DNA from: Wyeomyia smithii
Taxonomy: Eukaryota > Arthropoda > Insecta > Diptera > Culicidae
Assembly (NCBI RefSeq): GCF_029784165.1
Contig: NC_073696.1
Span: forward strand, 181,405,825 to 181,469,824
Reading direction: 5' to 3'
Length of the DNA stretch: 64,000 nt
The position numbers and the translations under genes were made by a program. How positions within the stretch are numbered: the stretch's first letter is position 1; each line of letters starts with the position of its first letter. Positions 40,991 to 51,929 of the stretch are shown here, piece by piece. Below the pieces are notes generated by a model that was not told where the DNA came from, searched no databases, and saw only the letters and a program-made list of their open reading frames with translations.

Positions 40991-43190
40991 TTCATTCGAT
41001 GTTTTAGGGATGCAGTGTGTATAGTTTTTCGTTTAGATAAGCTTGAATGGAGTCCAACTCAGCTTTCTACCATTTGACTTTACAATAGGCTAGTTCGACT
41101 GTCAAGTTCAAAAATGTCAAGTTCATACGAATTTATATAATAAGTTACACCAAAAATAAAAATTGACTTATGTCTGAAGGCAAAAACATAAATATTAAGT
41201 TTTTATGATATTTTGTAATATTTGTAAAACCATTATCTCTGGCGCTATACAGTAAAGCATTTATGCTTTAGAATAAAAAGTGCGGTTTGCGTAAAAATAA
41301 AAATATCTATTTTGAATCAATTTGTTACCATTTAGATATTATTATAATTTTAGTATGGTTAGCAAAAATTTTCATAGCATTTTTTTGTAATTTTACTCAT
41401 AACCGTTGAAACACAACTATTTTTATTAGTACTAGTTTAACCAGTTACAAAACGAACTAACGAAACTACCTTGATAATTTAAACAGTACCCACACAGTTT
41501 AAAGATAAAGTTTATGCATCTGAATCGAAGAAGCTGAAGTACAAAATTCACATAAACTTCAGAGGAAACTTCAAAGGTAATTTCTTTTAAGAGTAATCAG
41601 AAACCAACTACCACAACTGAAATATCTTGATATCCCAGCCTTTGTATCCTTGTTCTAGGATCACGAAGAATCATGTGTGAAATGGCGAGCACTTATACAA
41701 CATGAATGTTGAAATAAAAATTTATTTATTATGAACAAAATTATCAGCTCCAATCGTCATATTGCAAAATCAGTCTATCAACCGGTAACAAGACATCCTA
41801 TTTTGGTTTAAATGTTTAATCCATGATTTGGTTTTTACTCGCTGCGATTCACAGTGGAGCACTTAGAATATCAAACCTAGTCAAAATTATTTTGAAGGAT
41901 TTTTGGAACGGAAACGTATCATGAATCGAAAATATAGTATATTAAATAGTTGTGACTGAAAATTTTCATGGAATAATCTACCTTTAAGTGATTTGTTACT
42001 TTTCTGATGATGAAGTTCGGATTCAATGGTAGTTTCTTTTCTACAATGAATGACTGAGTCTTTATGAATGCAATATAACTATTTTTTTAGATCAGTTAGT
42101 TCCGGGGTTAACACTGTTTTGTTTATTAATCAACCTGAGCACTTACTCTGAATCTGAAGAATCACTAGTATTATCATCATCGTCCGTGTACGAACATTTC
42201 ACTTGCAACATTTGCATTGCTTCGGACGAAAAAGTTTGAACGTTTTTCTTTGATTTTGGCCTAGAACTCGTAATTTAAGGGTCCGAATCCAATTGACCGG
42301 TACAGACGAAAATGTTTATTTCTCGCCTCTGCAGCTTCTTTAGAAACAAGTCCAATAGGAAAAAGCGTTCTCAATTACAAAAGCTCCATGAATTAATACT
42401 TTATGTAAAGTAGCAGTCGTTGGATGCCAAGGATAAAGAAAAGAGTGTAATCTGCGAACTTTGATGTATCTACGTCTTAAAACTAAGGCAACAACACTGC
42501 CGGAAGCTGAAAAGTTAAAAATTCTGAAATGATTTTCACAATGATGTAACTCATGAGTTTGGTTGGTTCGGATGATCTAATACCACCAGTTTGACCAGAA
42601 ATATACAGGCTTGCATTTGCAATTGACTGTTGACATTGGAATTTATTGATGGTTAATCTACTTCATATAATATTACAAATAAAACATCTCATTTAAAGCA
42701 TTTTTGTGTTTATTGAAATGTTCCCTGGCAATATCCAGACTATTTATAAGTCTTCTAAGTTTACAGGTTGATTTAACTAACCTCCTTTGACAATATCCAT
42801 AGTTGGTTTGATGACAAATCACTACGTTGCACTTAATTGTTTTGAACAGTGAACGGTACGGGAGCATAGAATGCAACAACAGAAAGCTAAAATTTTATCG
42901 ATTTCAACCAGCTGTAACGAAGGTGAACAATACTTCCGGATGCTCATGAGCTGTTAAAAGATTCAGTAGGGTTCACACTTCAAAATGAGACTATGCAGAA
43001 CATGGTTAATAAATTTTTGCTTTTTTGACTTTTGATCAGGTTTTTACCCAACTTACTCCTATGTGCGATTATCGTTCGTCATCGTTTATCGTTTTAGATT
43101 TCACCGTGAATATACATTCAATTAACACTTATGAGTATTTCGGCTCACTGTCTGTATCTTCATCTGATCAAAATAGTCTCATCAGAATCA
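40991..43190. other. Intergenic sequence, nothing recognised
   Basis: AT-rich with no credible gene, terminal repeat or protein remnant. The receptor's 3' UTR would lie at the left end. Confidence 0.45.
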
Positions 43191-44945
43191 CCGGATACGG
43201 ATACGTCCGTTCCGGCATCTACAACATCTTGTCGCTATTGGACAATAATCAGAGCAATGAAAGTTTGAAGTTTGAAGGTCGAAATCGCTGCGTACGCTTG
43301 GCCAGGAGGTCGGTACAACCGGACAATCTGTGAAAAAGTACATGGCGAACATGGAAAAACATGTCAGGAAGCGGAAGTCCCGTCCAGTAGTCTCGGAGAT
43401 GCAGGCAATGACGCAGCGGCAGCAGCTGAATAAGATGATCAAGTCAATTTTCCGGCAAATCACGACCTGGCGGTGGTGATGGACGATGAAACCTGCCTCA
43501 CCCTGGATGGAAACGACTGGCAGGGCACTTAGTATTTAACTTCCGCCACGAAGGAAGTAAGCACCGAGGTTAAGTTTATTTTACACACCAAGTTTCCCAA
43601 GAAGGTGCTGCTATGGCTGACAATCAGCGAATAGGGGATGTCAAAACTGCTCTACTTTCGCTTCGGACTGGTCGGGGAAATTGCGTCGTTCATTAAGAAA
43701 TACCATAAGGCCGAAGACGCGGTGATTTGGCCGGCTCTGTTGTCGGCCCACTACTTGAAGCGATCATTGGAAAAGATGGAGCGACTGAATATCGATGTGG
43801 TACCCAAGCTGGCGAATCCGCCCCTGAAATCCACGATGGGACGCAAGTTGCGTTCCCATCGAGGGCAAGCCGTAAATCTAGCGTAAGATCTACTCCAACA
43901 ATTTTATCATGAAAACTGAGGAGAAATTGATAAATAAAACGAAGAAAGAAATTGAAAACATACCTACACGCTGCTTTATTTTAACTCTAATCTGATTAGG
44001 TTCTACTCAGTTTGGTATTCTTATGCAAAATGTCAAAAAGAGAGTAATCGAGTACTGGACAATTGAGTAACATTAACCCAAATTTTCATAACTACCATGT
44101 TTACTCACTTTTGAGTTATTATCCATGATGTTTACTCACCCCTGAGTATATGTATATGTCAAAAGTTTTCAACAGCAATATTATCGGTTTCCGAAGAACA
44201 ATTGGTGTCGTTTTTTATTCGTTGGCTAGCAGTAAGTATCTGATCTGTCATCAAATCAATAATTTCTTAATCAATTAATAATTTCAGCCCAACATCAGTA
44301 TTGCAGAGGATTTGAAAACTCCTAAAAGATCTCTTCAAAATGAACAACCGCATGTTGTATGTTCTACGATGCCGTTTAAAGCCGGACTTTTATTCGTGAT
44401 AACAAACGGAAACATTTGTATTGATGTACAGTGCTCAACAATCGATGCAATTTAAATCATTCGCAGTATTAGGTGACGAATGATGACGGATTATCGGGCA
44501 CAAAAAAGTAAGTCACAGTTCACGGGCAAATGTCAACCGGTTGGGTGCCGCATTCAATGAAGACACGGGAATGATTTAGTAAATTTTCTAATGTTTCGAT
44601 GAAAAATAAATCTGTGTTTTTGATTGTTCTGGATTTATTTTATTTATTGAGTGAGATTTACAAAAAATTAAATTTCCGTATTTAAGCAAACTGGGTAACT
44701 TGTACTCGTTTTCGTTAATTTCTGGTTTGCATGAACAGAGTAGATTCTACTCAGTTTTTGACGTATGACGCCCTTACTCAGAAGTGAGTAACCGTAAAAG
44801 TACCCTAATTAGGGTACCTCCATAACAAAAAATGAGCGTGTACACACATGTTGCTCGCAAGGGCGTAGTTTTTTTTTGCGAGTAAGCTAACATAATTACC
44901 TTCCATGGGAAATTTATAAAACTCAATTATCTGTCTTAGTTATTT
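43191..44945 (+). pseudogene. Second ITmD37E copy, heavily degraded
   Basis: It follows the element at 5758-7373 in order: SGIYNILSLLDN near 43200, the word GGGATGTCAAAACTGCTCTA near 43636, CGTCGTTCATTAAGAAATACC near 43685 and GATGGAGCGACTGAATATCG near 43775. The downstream coding words resume near 44850-44900 (CTCGCAAGGGCGTAG) after an insertion of about 870 bp. Stops, deletions and frameshifts are scattered throughout. The terminal repeats were not found. Confidence 0.75.
43975..44840. mobile_element. Insertion within the ITmD37E copy, family unknown
   Basis: Comparison with the copy at 5758-7373 shows extra DNA here. It contains repeated TTTACTCAC / GAGTAAAC-like words and GGTTCTACTCAG near both ends (44001, 44753). 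Edges are approximate and the duplication is not resolved. Confidence 0.45.
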
Positions 44946-45483
44946 TTTTTTTTCCACCATCCGAAAAAGTCCATCTTGGTACCGCATATCTTATGTCCTG
45001 ATGGAATCACGACGTCTATGTTTTCCGATCGTTGAAATCATTAAACGTTTAACGATTTTCGAAGCATTTGGTTGAAGTGTCGCATGGCGAGAAAAATAAA
45101 AAGCACATCATGTCAGATTCATGTGTGCCTTCTAATGCAGTGAGAAGGTCCATGCTGCCATCAGTGTGCAGAGAATGTACAAGAGGAATACTGTTAAGGG
45201 TCATATTTGAATGGACTTTGAAAAAGGGCTTATCTCCAGGTATGGTGTATTTTAGCGATACTAGAATTCCTTAATCGCGAAATACTGACGAGTCGCTTTA
45301 GCATCATTCATTCTCCGGTCAAATATACTCCAATTGTCACATTAGAACGATTATTAAAAAATGTTGTACTGATATTAGCCATGAGTACGAATTACTATTA
45401 GGAATAATAAACTGGATAGCCGGCTGTTGAAAATAAGTGGGTGCTCTACTACTGTCACAAACAGCAGTTGTTCTTCGCCTATA

Positions 45484-45988
45484 ATGCAGTATACTGTTTT
45501 AGTTTCACTTTGGCTTGTGTACTCGATGGTAGTGTTTTGAAAACTTGAGTTTATACTAATTGATATTAATTTACTTAAAACTAACGCAGATCTACCAAGG
45601 AGTCACCGTGGCATTGTTTATTCCATTTCAAAGGCAAAGACTCAATAATAACAGGGCCAAGAATATTGCTGCGGTCGAAAATTTCATTTGTCACTGGTAC
45701 AGAATTCCGGAAGTGGAATATTATGACGATGCAGACATAAATTATTTGGGAGTTGTCAGCTATAATACACTCTGCTGGTGGAAGCGATATAATGGTGAAG
45801 AAACACCTTTTGTCGATTATTGGCAACAGTTGGAATATTATGACTTCCTAGTGCAGAACCAGAATTGGTGGAACAATTGTTTTGCCTTTCTCCTAGAAAG
45901 GTATAGCAATCACTTGCAAAACCGAAAGTATAAAAGTGCTCCAAAGGGCCGAATGGCATATATCACTCGACTCAGCTCGACGAGCTGA
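45484..45988 (+). CDS. Candidate secreted-protein gene running into a transposon
   Basis: Exon 45484-45528 (MQYTVLVSLWLVYSM) joins in frame over a 61-bp GT-AG intron to exon 45590-45988. The first exon is hydrophobic like a signal peptide. The second is rich in Tyr, Trp and Asn (for example VEYYDDADINYLG, NTLCWWKRYNGEE and QNQNWWNN) and matches no family I recognise. From 45887 the reading enters the repeat at 45887-48920, which supplies the last 33 codons and the stop. Either the repeat cut off the true C-terminus, or the exon really ends before 45887. Expression is unknown. Confidence 0.45.
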
Positions 45989-46000
45989 GCATTTTCTGTA

Positions 46001-46060
<60 letters not shown>

Positions 46061-46098
46061 TGTGTGTGTGTGTTTGTGTGTGTTTGTGTGTATGTGCA
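46001..46098. repeat. TG/CA microsatellite
   Basis: A run of TG dinucleotides with a few A or T interruptions. The same site in the inverted repeat copy (54748-54788) is a shorter CA run. Confidence 0.95.
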
Positions 46099-46866
46099 GA
46101 TTTCTATTCTCACTTACTTTTCTCAGAGATGGCTGGACCGATTTTCATGAAATTAATTGCAAATGAAAGGTCTCATTGTCTCATAAGACCCTATTAAATT
46201 TCATTGTAATCGGATTTTTAGTTTAGAGGTTATGTATCCAAATGTGAAAATCATGAAACATCAATATCTCAAAAACTACACATCCGATTTGAACAAAATT
46301 GGTTTCGGGATACCTGAAATACCCTTAACTTTCGAATTTCATAAAGGTTAACCTTGTGGTTCAAAAGTTATGACAAGAAACGTGTTTTGAAGACTACTTA
46401 ATCTCACTCATGTTTCTCAGAGATAGCTGGACCGATTTTCATAAAATCAGTGTTAAATGGAAGGTCTAGTTGCCCCATAAGACCCTATTGATTTGTTTTG
46501 CAATCAGACTATTACTTTGCCTGTTATGTTTAAAAATGTGAAATCCTGCTATGAAATGGAACATATTCCGAAGACTACTTGAACTCACTCACTTTTCTCA
46601 GAGATGGCTGACCCGATTTCCACAAAATTAGTGTCAACTAATAAGTCTAGCTGCCTCGTAACACCCCATTGAATTTTACTGTAATCAGACTGTAACTTCG
46701 TCTGTGAAGTACCAAATTGTGAAAATCACGAAACTTCATTATCTCAGAAACTACAAAACCGATTTGATCAATATTATTATCAGATGAGCGGGCTAGTTAA
46801 GGGTTAACTGATGAATTATGATTGAACACGTGGTTTCAAAGTTTGGCTGCCCTATACGTTCACCCA

Positions 46867-47804
46867 ACGCAAACGGGGGACATTTTATTACTTTAGGGCA
46901 ATTTTTTATTACTTATTGTGTCTTATGACTGCGCATTATACACAAATAGTAATAACCGAAAAGTAACAAAAATTATGACGGGTACTCGCTTGCATGCGTT
47001 TCTGTAGGAGAACATACAGGCAAGCACCGCAATGCATGTGTTAGCAAGACTTCACTCGCTGCATTTGTATTGATGCAACGATCAGATTCATTTTTGCCCC
47101 CTTCATCCACACATAATGAGAATCTCACCCGTCAATCTCAAATGTCTAATTAGAAACACTTTCGTTTCGTCCCCCAGTGTTTACTTGAAATGAAAATATG
47201 TTATACTGTCTGAACAGAGTTGTCGAAGTTGTGAATATTGTTCTGGATGGGCACGAGTTTTGTATTTTCAAACAGGTGCAAATGAGTTTTCATGAACCAA
47301 TGAGTATGTGTTTTGGATAGCTTGCAAGAAAGCGAATGTTTTTATATTTCTCTAACGCAGTTTACAGATCGTGATGTCATTTAAAGACGCATTTCAAGTC
47401 TTTGAAATCATCAACGTTTGCATACTCTATGACGGGGAAAATGCTGCTTGGCAGCTCTTGTCATATTCTTCCTCTACTCCGTATGCATACAACGAGCGAA
47501 CTAATACACGCTCACCGGATGAATTGGAGACTGAAGAAACTTGTAACATGTGCAACACATGCGACGGTGTGTGATTTTTTTTTTTTTTACTTGAGATGGA
47601 AAGGGGGCAGTTTTTGACAGAAAAAAAATCTTGCATGTGGTTGAAACGTAGATAGTCGTACTCCCGTAACACGTGCTTAATATATGACAGTATTTGTTGT
47701 TACTTGACTGGGGAAGATTTTAATTGCCTTTTAAGTAAAAGGTTTGTTACCTAAAAGGCAATTCTGCGCTATTGCTTCTAAAGTAATAAGGAAAAGTTTT
47801 GCGT
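46867..47804. mobile_element. 938-bp DNA element inserted in the composite repeat
   Basis: The inverted copy of the repeat lacks these bases. The ends share ACGCAAA(A)C followed by TTATTACTTTAG and GCAAT in inverted orientation. A hairpin of AATTGCCTTTTA type lies near the right end (47727-47762). GTTC stands next to both sides, so a short duplication is possible. Confidence 0.65.
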
Positions 47805-48920
47805 GTTCCCATTTCATTTGATTATAATTGAACTTAAGCCACCGTTATGTATAAAATTGTTGATAAAACAACGAAAGTCTATTATTTCAAAGATCACATG
47901 ACTTATTTGAACATAACTAGTGTCATACGAACGAGTCATCTCTCAAACTTACGAATAACAAACTTCATAACAATTTGATATGTGGCTCAAAAGTTATGGA
48001 AAGAAAAGAAATTTAAAGGCTATTTAAAACTATACCTGCTTTGATTGATATATGTAGTCTCAACATAATTAAAATGTGGTTTTGTACTATTTGAACGTTC
48101 CAAATTCATTGATTCCTTGCGATGTGTTTAAAGTCTGCAAATACACGACGAATCGGTTATAGGATATGATCAGGGTCAAATAACAAATCGTATGAAATGA
48201 TTGGTTTTATCGAAATGACAATATCCTCGACTTCTGGCTTCTGTACATCGCCCTAATTCTGAATATATTCATATTGGGTTGTATTCAGTCATTTTCAGCA
48301 AATTTTCTGGCATCAATCTGACACCGGAAATACTCATATTGGGAGGTGTTTAGTTATTTTGGTTGTTTTCCAGAAACTAACAGTGGTCGTCTTTAAATTC
48401 AAAATGGTGTCAAGGGTCAATGTTTGGTTTCTATGCATCATCTCGATTACGGAAATATCCATGTTAAGTATTATTTAGTCATTTTCGGCTGGTTCCTATA
48501 TGTTGCCATTTAGCATTTCAAAATGGTGCCTGAGGTCAATTGTTAACTCATTGCATCATTCTGGTTCCAGAGATGCTCATATTGGATGGTATTTGGTTAT
48601 TTTAGGCTGTTTTTCACAAACCGGAAGTCGCGCGATCTTGGATTTCAAAATGGTATTTGAGATAATTTCTGGCCTCTGAGCGTCGTTCTGGTTGAAGAAA
48701 CACCCATGTTGGGTGTAACTCGATCATTTTCCGCTGTTTCCCAGGAACCGGAAGTCGCCAACCTAGAATCCAAAATGGGGTCTGTGATCGATTACAACAT
48801 CAATATTTTAGAACCTAAAGAGTGAATATACATTTATTGGTTTTAAGCGTTCATGTAAATCTATTTTTACAAATAAAAGTTTGAATGAGAAAGGCTGGGT
48901 CTGACCGCTAGGTGGATTAA

Positions 48921-49360
48921 TTGAGGTTTTATAATTGCCACCGTTGGAGGCGCCACCGGATGCCCCCGAGAACAGAGTATAGCTACGTTGAACAGTTGGA
49001 GCGTCAATATGGGTATAATGAATATTATTTTAAATTTTATATTTGAGATGGGTCAATAAATTAACTATTGTATCATACATTGCGAAGTGAAATAGAAATC
49101 TTATCTTTATTTTGATAGTATTAGCCTCTAGTGGACCCTTCCTTTATTACAGTGGTCCTCAACGTTTTTCTGGTTTCGCAATCACCCGAGGTTATGGTTG
49201 TCAGTGTTATGTCGTCCTGTACGTCTAATCTGTTTCATGAACTTAATTTGCAGAAGCATTCAAAATCCGTTCTCACAGAGGTATATATCAGTTTCCCACC
49301 TTCCTTATCGGCCGCGGACCCACGATTGGGACGCACTGCTTTAAGTATCATTTCGAAGTT
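48921..49360. other. Spacer between inverted repeats, nothing recognised
   Basis: No gene or repeat family is recognised. The stretch near 49290-49330 reads like a fragment of a repeat, but no second copy is in the window. Confidence 0.35.
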
Positions 49361-50330
49361 CAACAAATGAAGGCCAAGAAAAGCAGAGCAGACCTTAAGT
49401 ACGCAGCTCACCACCCATCGGGTTTCCTGCCTAATTGAGAAAGCAAGTGAAATTTGGAAGGTTGTCAAAGTCGATCAGAGGTGGCGAAAAAGCGATCGGC
49501 AATCATCTACGACGGGTCGAGGACACGTCTGACGAAGAGGAATGACCTTGACAAATGGGCAAAGCATACGTTAGACATCAATCCAAGCGGCACAGTTATT
49601 CGGAATCTGCTGAGCTCACCATGAAAATTTGAGAAGCGTTGAAAACTCAAGTGTCAACGGATAATAACGTGACCCAAACACAAGTAAGCGTCAGAACCCC
49701 GCGGATTTGGAAAGTAAATACACAAACAAGTAATCAACATACCGATTTCCGACCCAGTTATACCTTAAAGAAAGGAGTTGGCGGCGAAAGTCGCACGAAA
49801 ACACATCGGAATGGCAAGAGTGAAACGTGGAGGTGGTGTGGAACGGAAAACCGAGTATCGGCAATTTACAGGGTGTTCATTATGTTCGAATACAACCTTT
49901 CAGCAGGGACTTCTACAAGAAGGATCACTACGTCCTTCAATAGGAAGGTTCACCGGTCCACACGGCAAATATTGTCCAAGCGTGGTGTCTGGAGAGTTTA
50001 AATTATTTTTTCGGTAATACTTCATGGCCTCCAAGCTCCTGGGACCTTTACCTCCTGGATTTTATGCATAGTCGTACATGATGGCCAAGCAGAGCAAACA
50101 TTAAGTGAGCACTTGGAAACAATTTGAAAAGCTTATTTCCATGATCTGGAACGAGATCCCGATGGGCCAGGTTCGTGGCACGGTCGATTTTTTTTTTTTA
50201 AAACATGTGCTCCAAGTTAATATATCGTCAGGGTTCTCAATAAATACTTTTTCAATAAAAAATGCTTCAGGAGAATATTACATGTATTTTCATTTTTCTA
50301 CACATTTTTAATGTGTATTTTAACTTATTG
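49361..50330 (+). pseudogene. Degraded mariner-like transposase
   Basis: The plus strand shows scattered mariner-type blocks: TKRNDLDKWAKHTL near 49530, VERKTEYRQFTGCS near 49840, RFTGPHGKY near 49950 and YMMAKQSK near 50080, followed by a C-terminal STWKQFEKLISMIWNEIP segment (50105-50160). Frameshifts and stops separate all of them. It resembles the lineage at 12478-13255 more than ITmD37E. Confidence 0.55.
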
Positions 50331-50466
50331 AACACCCTGTACAAAGAAAAGGAGAAACAGTAGCAAATGCCACAAGCTGTGTCTACAACATGTTTTACAA
50401 CACAAAAATCTATGGATAAATTCCATCTGTTTACGTGATTATGTGCAAAAGAAAGATACTAAAGAC

Positions 50467-51027
50467 CTAAGACAAGACGCGACAGCTGGCTTCTTATTTT
50501 TCTTTTCGTAACGGCCGTCATCCCCGTCGAAATTTTTTTGAACGTTACATACCGTTGATGCCAGAATGATTATTTTAAACAACTTCTGCAGGTCAATGAA
50601 AATAAAACAAATTAAAATTGCAATATATAGGCGAATAATACTCAATTCTTATTTATTATTTTATGTTCAATAAAGCATACTTCTATTATCAAATTTTTTC
50701 TTCCTAAGTTTCTTGGTACCCAAATTTTTTCTTTCTAAGTTTCTTGGACTTCAACCGAAATAGTAATAAACGATTAATCGATGCATTTTTAAAGTTATAA
50801 CAGTGAAATACATTACACGTTAATATCATGTACCTTGCATACTTTTGCATCATTATTTATGAACAATTATAATAGCTAAATTATAACTCTCCAGCATCAC
50901 TGCTTTACAGTGAAAAGTAACCTCGTTGTATTTTCTACGTGACGATTGCGTTATTGAATTCAGCCAATCAGCAGCCGGTTCAAATTGGTTGAATGTAACG
51001 GTGACCAGCTGTCACGTCTTGTCTTAG
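50467..51027. mobile_element. MITE (family M1), second copy
   Basis: The 561-bp element starts CTAAGACAAGACGCGACAGC and ends GCTGTCACGTCTTGTCTTAG, flanked by an exact 8-bp duplication CTAAAGAC (50459-50466 and 51028-51035). Relative to the copy at 32719-33344 it is inverted and lacks the longer TA-rich run. No gene lies inside. Confidence 0.9.
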
Positions 51028-51035
51028 CTAAAGAC

Positions 51036-51710
51036 TATTTGAAGAATATACAACAGGGAAAAATGATCACCAAAAACTCATTTCAAGTCTAAAATTCTCG
51101 TGGAATGCAAAATTGATTTCTTCAACCTCTTCTACTAGACTGAATGCACATGCTTAAACTTAACTACCCATCAAATCTTGTAGGGTAAACAGGTATAATA
51201 CGCCTCCCCTAAGAACAACGTCAATATTGTTTCTATGTTCATTACAAACAACAAATCTTTCATGCAGTTGGATACACTATTTAGTTGGTAATACACTGCT
51301 ATTATTTTGTTTTGTAATTACTGTTACACAAAAACGCCATTATTTTATAAAAAAATATGATTAAATCATAAGCTTTTCAATCTACCGGGGCAAAACGCCC
51401 CAGATGCAGCTTCATATGCCAGCAAAACACGCGAAGTGAAACAGCGCTTGAAGTCTCAGAAGCAAACGCTAAAGCAATGAACATATCAGCCCGGCTAGCG
51501 GAGGGGCATATTGCCCGGAGCTGTAGTGTAGCAGAAAACATTTAATATTTAAGCGAAGAGGTTCATTTGTGATATATAAGTGAAAATACCAGGTAATAAA
51601 CTTAATACACTGAAAAAAAAAACAGGCAATAAACTTTATACGTGAAAAAACGTTACGGGAACAATGCAAGAAATTAGATATGAAGCAGCTCAAATCAAAA
51701 TTAATTTTTG
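51036..51710. other. Spacer left of the Jockey element, nothing recognised
   Basis: AT-rich. It contains GGGGCAAAACGCCCC near 51387, a short perfect inverted word, and no gene. It ends with the left target duplication of the LINE (51703-51710). Confidence 0.4.
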
Positions 51711-51929
51711 GAGTGCGTCTTGAGCTGCCCGACAGATCAGACGTATTTTCGGTTGCTTGTGGACTGGTCTTTGACTGCCTATAGCTTCAAAGTTTGTGTT
51801 TTGTCAGTGTGTCTTTTAAAGATTACCTGGAAGTTAACTTACATCAGTCTTTCTCAAGACTACCTATTTCTTTCTTTCTCAATACTTGCAATTTGATATT
51901 ATTTTTGAACTTTTTTCGTATCACCTGAA

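Larger units (their letters stand above)
45887..48920 (+). repeat. Composite repeat (family C), plus-strand copy
   Basis: It begins TTTCTCCTAGAAAGGTATAG and ends GGTCTGACCGCTAGGTGGATTAA. It has a TG microsatellite, three diverged units around TCTCAGAGATGGCTGGACCG (near 46120, 46415 and 46595), then family R units (48.1-48.8 kb). The inverted copy at 52106-54897 is nearly identical over shared parts. This copy has gained the element at 46867-47804 and has lost about 800 bp relative to the other at the spot near 48795. Confidence 0.75.

Noticed and set aside
45910..46197. Cys/Val- and Thr/His-rich frames
   Set aside because: Produced by the TG/CA microsatellite in different frames.
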